Of a stretch of 64,000 bases of DNA, positions 1-10,773 are shown piece by piece. The stretch comes from Paramyrothecium sp. XJ0827 (taxonomy: Eukaryota > Ascomycota > Sordariomycetes > Hypocreales > Stachybotryaceae). The notes below the pieces were generated by a model. The model was not told the origin of the DNA. It ran no database searches and saw only the letters and a list, made by a program, of their open reading frames with translations. The position numbers and the translations under genes were made by a program. The first letter of the stretch is position 1. The number at the start of each line of letters is the position of its first letter. Location: NCBI GenBank assembly GCA_020881915.1, contig JAJFPB010000003.1:806001-870000 (forward strand), given 5' to 3'.

Positions 1-331
1 GGACAAGAATGATATTGTTGGATTGTTTGCAAGGAAAGGGTGATTTTGGAATTATAGGTTGGAAAGCTAAATTGTTTTGTCGTATTGAAGAGGGGACCCT
101 GCCAATAACGCGGCCAAGTATACTTGATGGCCCGAGTACAAGCTAAAGAGGAAATTGACTTTCGTTTTACTTGAGGAGTACTATTGCCTGTAACGGTGAT
201 GGTTATGGACTGAGTTTTGATCCATGAACTGCACTTGGATGAGCAGTCAGGGGTGTACTTGATGTCGTATCTCCGACATGTGGTCGACGGCCGCTGGTTT
301 TGCAACTAGATGCCATCAACTAGCTATAGAG
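1..331. other. intergenic, window edge
   Basis: No convincing coding sequence or RNA gene is visible. This is the 3' flank of the minus-strand gene that ends at 332. Short open frames here have no recognisable content. Confidence 0.5.
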
Positions 332-1625
332 TTATGTATACGATTCGTGATCCCATGCTTCCATCGGTTTGGAATAGCAGACCCAGACTTTCTGGGGGTG
401 CTTCTGTGCTTTCAGCCACATATGTTTGAGACTAACCCCTTCACGACGGGCAGCGTAGAACCACGCGTCAATGCAAAGTAAGGGGACCTTGAGACGACCT
501 TGATAGATTTCACCGTCCTCCGAAACGATTTCATTTGGCGACGATGATTCCCAGTCAGCATCGTATGCCCAGACCCACCAAATATCATGACCTGCTTTGG
601 TGAACATCCAATAATCCATAGGAATTCCGGTATCAACCACTATGAAAGTGTTTCGCAGGATGCCGGGGGATGAAAGCGATTCCCTGTAATCTTTGAAATG
701 TCTGTCATTATGAGCAAGAGATTGTTAGCTGGAGCAGAGATAGCAAGTCAATGCTGAAAGCTCAATGAACTCACCGTCTCATTGCATCGTCTGTGCTTAA
801 GGTTTCATCAGCTGGTGCAAGAGCCCAGTGTTCAGTCCAGAGCTTCTTCAAAGTGGAAATGAGGCCTGCGCAATGGATTGATTCCATATACGCATAGCTA
901 AGCCAACGCTCTCCTTCCGCAGCATAAGGCAATCCGGATGTGTGGATATCAGACCAAACGTCATTCCACTTATTGCCGTACCTCTGGTCAACTTCTCTAC
1001 TCTTGTAAAAAACAAAACCCCAGTGCTGTTGCGTCTCAACAATTTGCTGGACCCAAGTCGGGGGATCATGCGCCAGTTGTTTCCAGATGGCTTTGATAGC
1101 GCCACCGGGCTGTTGCTCCATATGTGCGAGGTCGTCTGTTGACAAGCGCTCGAGGACTGGGATGATTAATCTGGCATTCTGACGCGCAGTTTTTTCGTAT
1201 TCCGTCCGGATGAGCTCTCTCGCACGTTCTTTGGGTGTTTGGAGTTCCTCTTCGCGCAGCTGTTCCTCATATGCGTCCTGCAAATCTACACCATGAATGA
1301 AGCGCGCATCACAGATGATGAGCTTCCAAGCATCCAAAAGGGCAGGTAGATCGAAAAGTTCGGGTAGCGCAGCAGCATACATCAATTCATAGGGGTCTTT
1401 GTAAGCGTTATTGGTGGTGCGTGCTATCATAGCTTCCCCGTCTGGCGGATAGCCAGCTCGACCCAGTAAGGCATCATGCAATGGTCCTTCCTGGGAGAGC
1501 TTGCGGGGATCAGAAAGAGCTTCGGCCACAAGATCCCGGTCCCCAATCAACTTTTTTATGCTTGAAAGCCTCTTGGCCCTTTGCTGCTCGTGAAAGAGCT
1601 TCGAACGCTCTTCTCGTGTGGCCAT
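332..1625 (-). CDS. hypothetical protein, two exons
   Basis: I do not recognise the family. Exon 1 is 1625..775 and exon 2 is 701..332. The 73-nt intron (702-774) has a GTGAGT donor, an internal GCTAAC branch site and an ACAG acceptor, and joining it keeps the frame, giving about 406 residues. The start is the only in-frame ATG at the head of the long frame. The N-terminal third is charged and helical with KR- and EE-rich stretches; the C-terminal exon is rich in Trp and Tyr and includes a DIWWVWAYDADW stretch. There is no signal peptide or membrane segment. It is divergent from the dehydrogenase gene at 2398. The exon structure is reasonably secure and the function is unknown. Confidence 0.7.
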
Positions 1626-2397
1626 GGTGGCCGTATTGATGCCAATCGTGTCTGGTTGCTGACGGGGGGAAATGGGAAGGCAGATGCAGAAGTCCGGAGA
1701 TGACTGTTAGTCTCAAGCTCCACTGCGCACACAGAACGTTCTTCTTAGGAGACAGGTCATTGTTCAGATAACCCTGCCTGAGTCGGGTTTTCGCGTTCAG
1801 TTTCGCATTGCAGCTGGCCAAATCGAACGAATTTTGCCCAGATCCAGCTGGATAAAAACTTCAGGCGTGTGCCTTGCGCGGCATTCCACTTGGGAAAGCC
1901 ATGTACCATATGCAAACACAATGCCCTTGGCAAATATTCGGCCAATCAATTGGGCGTCGGCTCCTCATACCTGGAGCGATCCACCACCTGGTGGACACAC
2001 ACTGTAAGTCGATGAAGCGGGTGCAATTTCTGAATTTCAGAAAAATGCTTAGCTGGTCGCTATTACCCATATTTTCCTAGGCTTCTCAGCTGCCCAACCC
2101 AGATCAATTATAAGCACATTTTTTCATTGTCCCTTGTCGTTGTTGCCAGCGACGTCAGAGTCGTAACGCAAAGGCAAACACACCAATTCCACCTCACGGC
2201 AACTCAAATATAACCGTTAAGCATTCCAGGCAATGTTACAGTGGCTGTTAGGACTTAGCCACGCATAGACCTCTCCATTGTTGCGGTAAGGTTGATGGCC
2301 GCACCTAAGCCTCCACATTCGGGACTTATGACGTTGAGCATTTAGATGCTGATTGTTGGATCATGATTTCCCCTCACCAACCTCCAAACTACGCAAC
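1626..2397. other. divergent intergenic region, shared promoter
   Basis: This 772 bp stretch separates two divergent genes and must hold both promoters. I see AT-rich segments near 2100-2230 but no clear TATA box or repeat. The short open frames in it look like chance. Confidence 0.5.
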
Positions 2398-3642
2398 ATG
2401 TCTTTCGAGTTTGGTGATGAAGTTTGCCATCCAGCATTCGAGGGTCGGGACACGCCAAAGATCTCGTTTGGTCTCCGTTTTCCCGAAGCCACCCTACGGC
2501 AATGTCGAGATACATTCTCCAGCTCCAAAGTTTACATTTTATGCTCCAAGTCTCTTTCAAACAACACAGATGCGCTTGAGCGCCTCCTCTCGAGCCTCGG
2601 CGATCGAGTTGCGGGAGTAAGAATTGGCGTCACGTCACACACACCGATCTCTGAAGTCTTGGAAATTGTGAAAGACGCTGGAGACCGCGATATTGATTGC
2701 CTAGTAACGCTCGGTGCTGGCAGCCTCACCGATGCTGCCAAGCTCGTACGATTGGCCCTTGCAAATTCAGCCACCACACAAGATGACATGAACACGCTTC
2801 GGGGGACGGCAAAGAACAATCGTGCAATCCGCAAGACCATTGCCAAACCAGACATCCCTCTCATCCACATTCCGACGTCTTTATCCGGAGGCGAATACCA
2901 AGCTCTTGCGGGTGGAACTGAACCGAACGGCTTCAAGAAGTCGTTTCACTGCGAAGGGCGCGACCCCGATCTCGTCATTCAAGACCCAGAGCTATGCCTG
3001 ACAACCCCTGACTGGGTATGGTTCAGTACGGGTATCCGAGCTGTCGACCACTGCGTCGAAACACTGTGCTCACTGCTATCGAACGAGGGTGCGGATAGGT
3101 CAGCGGCAAAGGGCTTGCCGAAACTAGTTTCCGGACTTCTCAAATGTCAAGCAGATCCCAAGTCCCTTACAGCTCGGCACACGTGTCAGCAGGGAGTTGT
3201 CGACGCCATGCGTGCTGTGTCAAGCGGGGTTCCCATGGGTGCAAGCCACGCAATCGGACACCAGCTAGGCCCTCTAGGGGTTGGGCACGGGGAGACAAGC
3301 TGCATCCTACTGCCTGCTGTGTGTAAATACAACTTGGCCAAGGGCGCCAACGCGACAAGACAGGCAAAGTTGCGAGACCTCCTGTTGCAACAGGAAGATG
3401 TCCAGAAACTGTTCAAGGCAAAGAGTGTTGATGTGAATGATCATGATCTTGGCGATGTCCTGGATATCATCATATCAGCGCTAGGAATGCCCCGAACTCT
3501 TGAAGATGTTGGCCTGAAGCCCGATACGATATCCAATCTTGCCAAAAGTAGCTTGGACGACATATGGATCCAGACTAATCCTATTCCTATCAAGGAGGAG
3601 TCACAGGTTAACGAGATTCTTCAGCTTTGTCTTCGTAAATAA
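2398..3642 (+). CDS. iron-type alcohol dehydrogenase / maleylacetate reductase-like
   Basis: Single-exon gene of 414 residues. The frame is open upstream, but the first true ATG is at 2398 (MSFEFGDEV), so I start there. It belongs to the Fe-ADH fold (PF00465 type): the nucleotide-binding GAGSLTDAAK lies at residues 106-115, followed by IPTSLSGGE near 158-166, and the histidines of the metal site are H218, H284, H288 and H297. The Asp that normally ligates metal in FucO-type enzymes falls on R214 (GIRAVDHCVE), so metal use may be lost, as in maleylacetate reductases. It is probably a cytosolic NAD(P)H-dependent reductase of a carbonyl or maleylacetate-type substrate. The neighbouring peroxygenase at 4391 would fit aromatic catabolism, but that link is inference. 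Confidence 0.85.
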   Translation: MSFEFGDEVCHPAFEGRDTPKISFGLRFPEATLRQCRDTFSSSKVYILCSKSLSNNTDALERLLSSLGDRVAGVRIGVTSHTPISEVLEIVKDAGDRDIDCLVTLGAGSLTDAAKLVRLALANSATTQDDMNTLRGTAKNNRAIRKTIAKPDIPLIHIPTSLSGGEYQALAGGTEPNGFKKSFHCEGRDPDLVIQDPELCLTTPDWVWFSTGIRAVDHCVETLCSLLSNEGADRSAAKGLPKLVSGLLKCQADPKSLTARHTCQQGVVDAMRAVSSGVPMGASHAIGHQLGPLGVGHGETSCILLPAVCKYNLAKGANATRQAKLRDLLLQQEDVQKLFKAKSVDVNDHDLGDVLDIIISALGMPRTLEDVGLKPDTISNLAKSSLDDIWIQTNPIPIKEESQVNEILQLCLRK

Positions 3643-4390
3643 GAGGGTAGAAACCATTTGACGCACCTCTGCCTGCATTTGCTGTCTTGCCAGGCTTTTG
3701 GGCGGAAAAGGGGAGACGGCTTAGACATAAGTTTTAAACGCCTAGGTATCAAGTCCTGTGGAACAGATTTGCTTCGGAAAGAACAAGGGCGGATGAGTTG
3801 GCGTCCCTGTTTTGATTGCCACGGACTGTACCTCTTTCGTAAAAGCGTGTGTCCAGCTTATTTACATTTCCGGATTGAATAGACGAGGGTCCAAACGCAA
3901 TAATCGCCTAAAATCAACTGATTTCAAACAATCCTCAAAGACCATTCCTCTTCGGTAGCGCATATTTTGTCCTTTTTGAGCGGTGAAGTGTAAGCGAGCG
4001 CTTTAGCGTCTCAAGGCCTAAGACTGATTCCACAGAGACACGTGCCTTTATGCCCATTGAGCCGCAGCTTGGTCATGTTTCCAAAAGAACTGTCTGAAAG
4101 GAGGTATTTGCTTACTTAAACTTAATGGACGATCATGGACTTCGTTCACATGGCAAATCAGAAGAAGGCTATTCGTCAGACTTCGATACAAGGACGGAAT
4201 GATGTGCAATAGAGTGGCTGAACCCTTGAAAACACGAGATGAAAAGCATATAAAGGCAATGGTTGTGTCCTACCTCTGGTTGATCCCATCCACAACCAAG
4301 TCCACCTCTTCTCCACCGTCTCCAAGCTACTGGAGTGGTGCTCACAATCAACACGGCAATAGTCTACGATAAGACGTGCATTAATTCAAC
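3643..4390. other. intergenic region upstream of the peroxygenase gene
   Basis: 3' flank of the dehydrogenase and promoter of the next gene. A TATA box is listed separately. A plus-strand open frame at 3658-3882 has no recognisable content and no clear promoter. Confidence 0.5.
4249..4254 (+). promoter_or_regulatory. TATA box of the peroxygenase gene
   Basis: TATAAA followed by GG lies 137 bp before the ATG at 4391, a plausible distance for a fungal core promoter with a leader of about 100 nt. No experimental support. Confidence 0.5.
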
Positions 4391-5305
4391 ATGAAGTCGA
4401 CTCATGTGCTTCTTTTCTGGGCAGGACTTGGGTTTGCTACCAAACTTCCGCTAAGCAAAGGCAGCGACCCCAAGGGTCACGAGTATATACCTGCGGGCCC
4501 AACCGACAGTGAGTTTCGATGCTCTTCTTGCACAATCACTCGGAATCCATGGAGCAATACTGATAGAAGGCTTATAGGTCGTTCCCCTTGCCCTTGGCTC
4601 AACGCTTTGGCAAACCACGGTTACTTGCCTCGAGACGGTCGCTCCATCACCCGCCAGCACCTGGAGCAAGGATTTGAAGAAACGCTCAATATCATCCCTG
4701 GGACACTTGAGGGCCCCATAGCTGGAGCGATATCCACAAGGACCAGGGGCGACGGAACCTTCGATCTTGAAGACTCAGTCAAGCATAATGTGGTCGAGCA
4801 CGATGGTAGCCTGAGCCGTAACGACGCTGCGATCGGTGATGCTTTACACTTCGACCCTGACGTATGGAACCGGACTTTGTCGTACTTCAAGTCGGAGCGC
4901 ATAAGCATTGATTGCATTGCCGCTGCACGCCTCGATCGCATTGCTACCGCGCAGGTTTTGAATCCGAACTTCAACCTGACCCCATCGGGTTTGACATCTA
5001 CTTTCGTGAACCAGGCGGTCTGGCTGGTCTCGATGGGCGATCGAGAGAAAGGCGAGGTGAGCAGGTTGTACTCAAAGGTCATTTTTGGTAAGTGCAATCA
5101 ATAAATGGTGAATGTTTAAGATGACTGATCTGATACTGTGGTGGTAGAACAAGAGCGCCTCCCTTTTAGAGAGGGCTTCGTAAAATCGAAGAAGCCAATT
5201 GGTGGTCCCGAGGTGGGGGATATGATAGAGAGGATGCAGAAAGCTACGGTCAAAGTTGGACTCACTCATCTGCCCAAGGAATACAAGTGCTCTACTTGCC
5301 GTTAG
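4391..5305 (+). CDS. secreted short-type heme-thiolate peroxygenase (chloroperoxidase/UPO family)
   Basis: Predicted exons are 4391..4508, 4578..5087 and 5148..5305, giving 261 residues. Intron 1 (69 nt, GTGAGT...TATAG) is a multiple of three with no stop, so the unspliced frame also reads through; removing it brings the acidic N-terminus next to the canonical motif. Intron 2 is GTAAGT...GGTAG. Residues 1-20 are a signal peptide. The heme-ligand motif PCP is at 43-45 (C44) within SPCPWLNALANHGYLPRDGR, and the EHD Mg/acid-base motif is at 113-115 followed by S117, the pattern of short unspecific peroxygenases. The spliced end gives a family-typical C-terminal helix and a CSTC tail. Such enzymes use H2O2 to oxygenate or halogenate organic substrates outside the cell. 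The substrate is unknown. Confidence 0.9.
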
Positions 5306-5930
5306 TAGATCATGCGAGGGTTGGGAGGCATATAGTTTTGCGAACTAGATGTCCTGGAAGTTCAAGCTTTCTGACCTTGCTTCGCTTTGCTAGCACGGGG
5401 TAGGATAGTGGAGCGTGGACAATATAGATGCTCAATTTTAGTTCCACTTGTTGTTCCGTCATGAAGGAGCGAATCTAGGCTCTACTCAGAACTCGCGCGT
5501 TGGTCTGTATTTACAGGGAGCCAAAGCTGAGGTGGCCCAGTTATTCTTGGCTGAAACGGAATGAGGCGTGACCTTGATTTACCTTGAGCAAGACAGGCGT
5601 TGGTCCATTAGAGAATCCTCCCCAAGTGGAGACATTCAACAGCTGCAGACACAATTAGGGGCGTTAATGGCATCCCAAAAACGCTTCTCATAGGCGGACG
5701 GCTGCGTTACCACCTGGTGTTGGTTGCTCCCTGTCAAGTCTCCAGAGCTGAACCAGTCACATCGCGACAACGTCTTGGCCCCACCCCTGGCCGGCGCTTG
5801 AGACTCGGGGGCCAGCGGCATTCATCAAAGTAAGATTGCCGCGGGTGCTTTTCCTCGTTGGTGTTCCGTCTTTGTGCTTCTTCTCCTTGCCATCTCTCCT
5901 TTGTTTGTCTTTTGCTCAGCGTATTTCGAG
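5306..5930. other. intergenic
   Basis: 3' flank of the peroxygenase gene and 5' region of the surface-protein gene. The pyrimidine-rich stretch at about 5870-5930 just before the ATG looks like a leader. No other feature seen. Confidence 0.5.
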
Positions 5931-6851
5931 ATGTTTTCCCTATTCTTTCTATTCTTTCCATTGACGCTCGTCAATAGCCTATGCTTCACACCCGACGGAA
6001 CGCTGACGAATGACCTTCCCTGCGATGCGGATGCGCCGAACAGCGTCTGTTGCACAGCCGGCTTCCTGTGCATGTCGAACGGGCTCTGCCAGCCTGACCA
6101 TTGGTGGGCGGAGCAGTCCGATAAGTTCATTAGGGCATCATGCACCGACAAAGAATGGAATGCTCCCGAGTGCCGAGGATTCTGTGTTGCAGGTAAGATG
6201 AAGACACGATATTCCTGACAAGAGTGAGAGCTGAGACCGCTGGCAGAGAACCCCGGAGGCGGCGAATGGGTCATGCGCTGCGACAATACCGACTCGTGGT
6301 GTTGCGCCGACGAGAACTGTTGCAATACGAAAGCTACGCGACATCGTGTGGGTGCAGCAAATGTGACTGCTACAGCAGGCGTCCGGACTATACGCACAAC
6401 ATCCAGCTTGAAAACATCGTCTACAATTGCCTCAAGTTCTACAGAGCTCACGCAGAGCCTTGTGTCAACATTCACCACCACCTCGTCTGTAGCCTTCCCG
6501 TCGGACAGTCTACCGCCTTCGTCAAACCTTCCGAGCAATGGACCGGGACAAGGGGAAGAAGGAGGCAAAGACAATATGCGCATGGGTCTGGGCATTGGAA
6601 TCGGTGTCGGCGTGACCTTGATGGGGATCGGGGCTGCCATAGCATTCTGGATACGACGGAAGAAAAAGGCAGCCAAGGTAGAGAGTGCTTCGCCTGCCGA
6701 GCCTTATTACGTCCCCCCGCCACAGTTTCCACACTATCCTACGGAGCTTATTGGCAATCCGCATCAGCATGAGCTGCCTGGAGGGGAGGTGAAGAGGCCA
6801 ATGGCTGAGCTAGGGGCTGACACGCGACACCTGGGCAAACGGCAATGGTAG
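5931..6851 (+). CDS. cysteine-rich single-pass cell-surface protein
   Basis: Two exons, 5931..6192 and 6247..6851, give 288 residues. The intron (54 nt, GTAAGA...GGCAG) joins FCVA to ENPGGGEWVMRC. Residues 1-17 form a signal peptide. A Cys-rich ectodomain (CC and CXXXXC pairs through about residue 113) is followed by a Ser/Thr-rich stalk (about 133-180), a Gly-rich transmembrane helix at about 200-222 and a short basic cytosolic tail beginning RRKKK. The layout matches a large family of fungal proteins annotated only as hypothetical, with a wall-sensor-like architecture. A role in sensing wall or matrix is inference. The upstream frame lacks another ATG, so 5931 is the start. Confidence 0.8.
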
Positions 6852-7758
6852 GTCAGAGCTGAGGAACACAGCTAATGTAAATAGTGCTCAGAGCGCATTC
6901 ATGGCCAGTTACGATTTCTAATTCTCATTGTGATGATGGTAGCGTTCACTTTTCCAGCTTTTCAATAGATAATTTTAGCATTACATTCACCTCGGCCTAA
7001 TTCGATATGCTCCGCTAAGTCTTGGGCAGCTAGATGTGTGAGACACGCTTTAGACCAAACAGATAAGCTTGTTACATTGTACGCGGAGAATTTGTTGCAT
7101 CCAGATAACTGGATTTACACTTATAACCATGAAAACTCGTCGTGTTGGTATCTTGATGCGAAGTACTCGCACCGGTGGGTTGTAAATCGCGTCAACGGGC
7201 CTTGGCTAAGGTTCCTCCGAAACAAATCCCAAGTCAGATATTGAGATATGCTAGGCTCGAATAATATGCGTCTGGTTCTATAAAAGAGCATGAGCACTTG
7301 TGCTTTGACCATCTTCAGAAAGTCTCGACATAATGAACTTCCTTTTTGGGCAACAGGGTCTCATTTCGGTGTTGGTGAGGTCTTACATCTCTCTAGTGGT
7401 CCGGCCAGCAAGCAGCTATCGAGCTCAGTCTTTGTATAATGAGGAATCTTACTGCGCTGTAGTATTGTGTGTAGGGCAAGTGATCGTGCAAAGACATAAA
7501 ACGGTACTTGGACCGACCCTTGCATAGCTGCCAGAACGAGTCTCACTTGCAGCATGTGACTTTATCGACCAAACGAATCCCATAACAACCCCCGCACTCT
7601 CGACGTTACATGATCGGCAGTCAAACGACCTGTTTCCCTATGATATGGAACGTAGCACATGCGGGGCAGCGAGAACTGATAAGAGTATAACAGGAAGGGC
7701 GGGTGGCTAGCGGAGAATTAAACACAATTGTTTCTTGAAGTTTTCTATTCACGCCGAA
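6852..7758. other. intergenic region with an orphan TATA box
   Basis: About 0.9 kb with no confident gene. A TATAAAAG at 7279-7286 is followed 47 bp later by an ATG at 7333 opening a 64-codon frame of no recognised family. The frame may be chance, or the TATA box may belong to an unrecognised transcript. Confidence 0.4.
7279..7286 (+). promoter_or_regulatory. orphan TATA box
   Basis: TATAAAAG, a strong core-promoter match, lies 480 bp before the permease ATG and 47 bp before a short open frame at 7333-7527. It is unclear which transcript it would drive. Confidence 0.3.
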
Positions 7759-9390
7759 ATGGGAACAATAGACGATATTGAGGCGCAGCCTGGCGCCGAG
7801 AGACACGAATCAGCGGCAACGCCGGAGAAGAATGGCTCACAGGTCAACGGAACACTGGAGAGACGGCTCAAAGCCAGACACGTGCAGTTCCTTGCGCTGT
7901 CTGGTGCTATTGGTACTGGCCTCTTTGTCGGCAGCGGCCAAGTCCTGTCCCTCGCAGGCCCTCTCTCTGCCTTCATTTCTTACGCTATCACCGGCTTCAA
8001 CCTCTACTGCGTCATCAACAGTTTGGGTGAAATGGCAGCATGGCTGCCGATCCCCGGCGCCGTCCCCATATTCGCCGCACGGTACGTCGACCCTGCGCTG
8101 GGCTTCACGCTCGGCTGGAACTACTGGTACCAATTTGCCATCGGGGTTCCAATCGAGGTGACGGTTTGTGTGGTAATTCTCGACTACTGGGAGCATTCGC
8201 TGCCCAAGGCGGCCCTCATCACCATCTTCTTCCTGGCCATGGTGGTCATCAACTGCTTCCCCGTGAGAATCTACGGCGAGGCCGAATTCTTCTTTGGCGC
8301 CATCAAGCTGACAACCATTGTCGGGTTGATCCTACTAATGTTCATCATCACCGTGGGCGGCGGTCCGAACGGGGAGGCAATCGGGTTTCGGTATTGGAAC
8401 AATCCGGGTCCCATGAACGAGTACCTGAAAGATGGCGCGCTGGGACGCTTTTTGGCCTTTTGGAAGGTCTTCATACAGGCCACATTTTCGTACGGAGGCA
8501 GCGAAATGGTTGTCGTTGCGTCCGGCGAGACAGAACATCCTCGCCGAAACCTACCAAAGGCCGTTCGGAGGGTGTTCTGGCGTATCCTCATCTTCTACGT
8601 TCTCGCCATCTTCCTTGTCGGTCTCTGTGTCTCATCTGAAGATCCGATGCTCCTTGACGCCATCGGCAGCTCTGCCCCTGGTGCAGCCCAAAGCCCTTTC
8701 GTCATCGCCATTCGAAACGCAGGCATCAAAACGCTGCCTTCTATCCTCAATGGCGTCATCCTCTCATCCGCCTGGTCTGCTGGCAACTCCTTCTTCTATG
8801 CCTCAACTCGTGTCTTGTATTCCGCCGCCCTTGATGGCAAAGCCCCAGCATTCTTGAAATTTGAGCGCTTCGGTGTGCCTTACGGATGCGTGGCCGCCAC
8901 CACGGCCTTGAGCTGCCTGGTATATCTGAATGTGAGCAATCGGTCTGCCGAGGTCTTTTTCTGGATCAGCAATCTCAGCGCTGTCAGCACGCTGATGGTG
9001 TGGGCGAGCGTTTCATACACGTATCTACGCTTCTACTATGGACTCAAGTACAACGGCATCAGCCGAGACACCTTGCCGTTCAAAGCCCCAATGCAGCCTT
9101 TCCTGGCCTATTTTGCCATTTGCTTTTGTCTTACTATCGCCTTTTTCAACGGCTTCGACGCGTTCTTTCCGGGCCGGTTCAGCGCCAAAACGTTCATTCC
9201 GCCATACATCAACATTCCCATATTCTTGACACTTTTCTTTGGCTACAAGCTTTCGAAGCGCACCAAGTTTGTGAAGTTGGCAGATATGGATCTTTGGACA
9301 GGGAAGGCAGAGATTGATGCACTTGAGCCCACGTGGAAGGTCCCTGAGCCACGAAATTGGCTGGAGAGGATTTGGTTTTGGATTGCATAG
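7759..9390 (+). CDS. amino acid permease (yeast amino acid transporter family)
   Basis: Intronless gene of 543 residues. The first ATG in frame is at 7759 (MGTIDDIEAQPG); the longer upstream frame has no ATG. After a hydrophilic N-tail, the family signature ARHVQFLALSGAIGTGLFVG opens TM1, and the profile shows about 12 hydrophobic helices, with the SYGGSE and ASGETEHPRRNLPKAVRR segments typical of the APC/YAT superfamily (GAP1, DIP5 and relatives). It should be a plasma-membrane proton-coupled amino acid importer; the substrate cannot be told from sequence. It ends 38 bp from the end of the convergent Zn2Cys6 regulator gene. Confidence 0.92.
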   Translation: MGTIDDIEAQPGAERHESAATPEKNGSQVNGTLERRLKARHVQFLALSGAIGTGLFVGSGQVLSLAGPLSAFISYAITGFNLYCVINSLGEMAAWLPIPGAVPIFAARYVDPALGFTLGWNYWYQFAIGVPIEVTVCVVILDYWEHSLPKAALITIFFLAMVVINCFPVRIYGEAEFFFGAIKLTTIVGLILLMFIITVGGGPNGEAIGFRYWNNPGPMNEYLKDGALGRFLAFWKVFIQATFSYGGSEMVVVASGETEHPRRNLPKAVRRVFWRILIFYVLAIFLVGLCVSSEDPMLLDAIGSSAPGAAQSPFVIAIRNAGIKTLPSILNGVILSSAWSAGNSFFYASTRVLYSAALDGKAPAFLKFERFGVPYGCVAATTALSCLVYLNVSNRSAEVFFWISNLSAVSTLMVWASVSYTYLRFYYGLKYNGISRDTLPFKAPMQPFLAYFAICFCLTIAFFNGFDAFFPGRFSAKTFIPPYINIPIFLTLFFGYKLSKRTKFVKLADMDLWTGKAEIDALEPTWKVPEPRNWLERIWFWIA

Positions 9391-9428
9391 TGCTAGGTCA
9401 GCTAAAGCCACAGTCAAGCCTGTACCAG

Positions 9429-10773
9429 TTATTGCTCAAGTTCCTGCAATCTGGCGATTGCGGCTGACTGGGCTCGCGTCGAGTATTCTAGAGGCCAATT
9501 TACGTAGCTTCTGTAGTCAGGCGGCAAGGCCCGTGCGATTGCAAGCACCCAGTCGCCGATGACTCGTTGGCGAAATGCAAAGGAGTTCATGACAACGCTT
9601 AGCGCGACTTCTGCAATCATGTATTCTATGGTGAAGAAATGAGCGAGCTCGATTCTTGCAAAATAGTTGGTCGGGTCCATGAACAACCGAAACTCTTCCG
9701 TTGATAGACCACCTAGTACGTCGTAGAACTGCGATACCTCGTTGAAAGCTAGGGTTGTCAGCCATTATAATCGTCAGGGTTCGAGTGAACTCACCGTCCA
9801 CAAAAGATGTTTCTGCGATCCTCAGTATTTTCTCAAGCGCTGCGAGGTGTACCACTTGAGTCGTGCTTTGACATAGTGGCCTAAGCCTCCTTACCGACTC
9901 TTCCGCAGCATTGACTTCATCTTGAAGTTCAACGCGAGTCACTGGACGGCCTCGGTTCATGGCAAATACTGTCTTGGTATGCGTCTCCGTTGAGAAAGTA
10001 CGAAAGATCGACTCCTCGCGTTTCATGCCGTGACCCATTGTCAAGACACAGCCGCGTATCATCCACATGAAATCATCCATGCCGTCAGGCAAGTATGAAG
10101 ATTGAAATGCAAGGGCAAGACTCGTAGCAAAGCGAGCATCTTTCTCCGCCACGCCCGACGGCCGCGTACTTGGCTGGTCGATGAAGGCATTGTCCTGCGA
10201 AGACTGATGTGTGCTAAGAAATCTTACAGACTTAACACGGTGACTCAAAGCTTTGATAGAATACTTGCCGCCCTGGCACGTGGTGAGATGAGAAGCAGCT
10301 AAGCCGAGCATAGCGTGCATGAGAAAATCATACTGGGACACAATTAGTGCTGTAGTTTCCATGGCTGGCAGACTCACACTATGAGAGAGCTTAGCAACTT
10401 CCTGCCAGACAGTACGACCGCCAAGAGGAAGCCCTGGGTAGGCAAATAACAAGAAATGATGAAAGAAGCGCAAGTCCTCCATGGAGAATTGCGTGGGCGT
10501 GGACTGAAGGGCGGTGGAAGGTGAGGGAGTCCGACTGGCTTCGCTGGGGTATCGGCATACCAGCCCGAGTCTCTTGCAGTGGTCGCACTCAGGCAGCGTC
10601 TCTTGGCACTTGACTCGCCGGCGCTTGCAGTTGAGGCATCCTCGTCGAGATTTGGTGTGACCCTTCCTAGGCTGCTTGCGCCGTATGAACAGGGCGCTCA
10701 CGGCGGGTTGTGAGGTGTCTGTAGCGGTCGGCGACATGGGTTGAACATCGCCGCTTGAACTATTCTCTGACAT
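9429..10773 (-). CDS. Zn2Cys6 transcription factor, Upc2-like
   Basis: Two exons, 10773..9795 and 9748..9429, give 432 residues. The intron is only 46 nt (GTGAGT, GCTGAC branch site, CCTAG acceptor). The start is the first ATG (MSENSSS); the frame extends further upstream without an ATG. The binuclear zinc cluster is complete: C46, C49, C56, C63, C66 and C73, preceded by a HTKSRRGC motif like that of sterol-uptake regulators of the Upc2 group. The middle domain has the FHHFLLFAYPGLPLG-type helix seen in those proteins. It should be a nuclear DNA-binding activator or repressor. Tail-to-tail closeness to the permease at 7759 does not by itself prove regulation. Confidence 0.9.
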
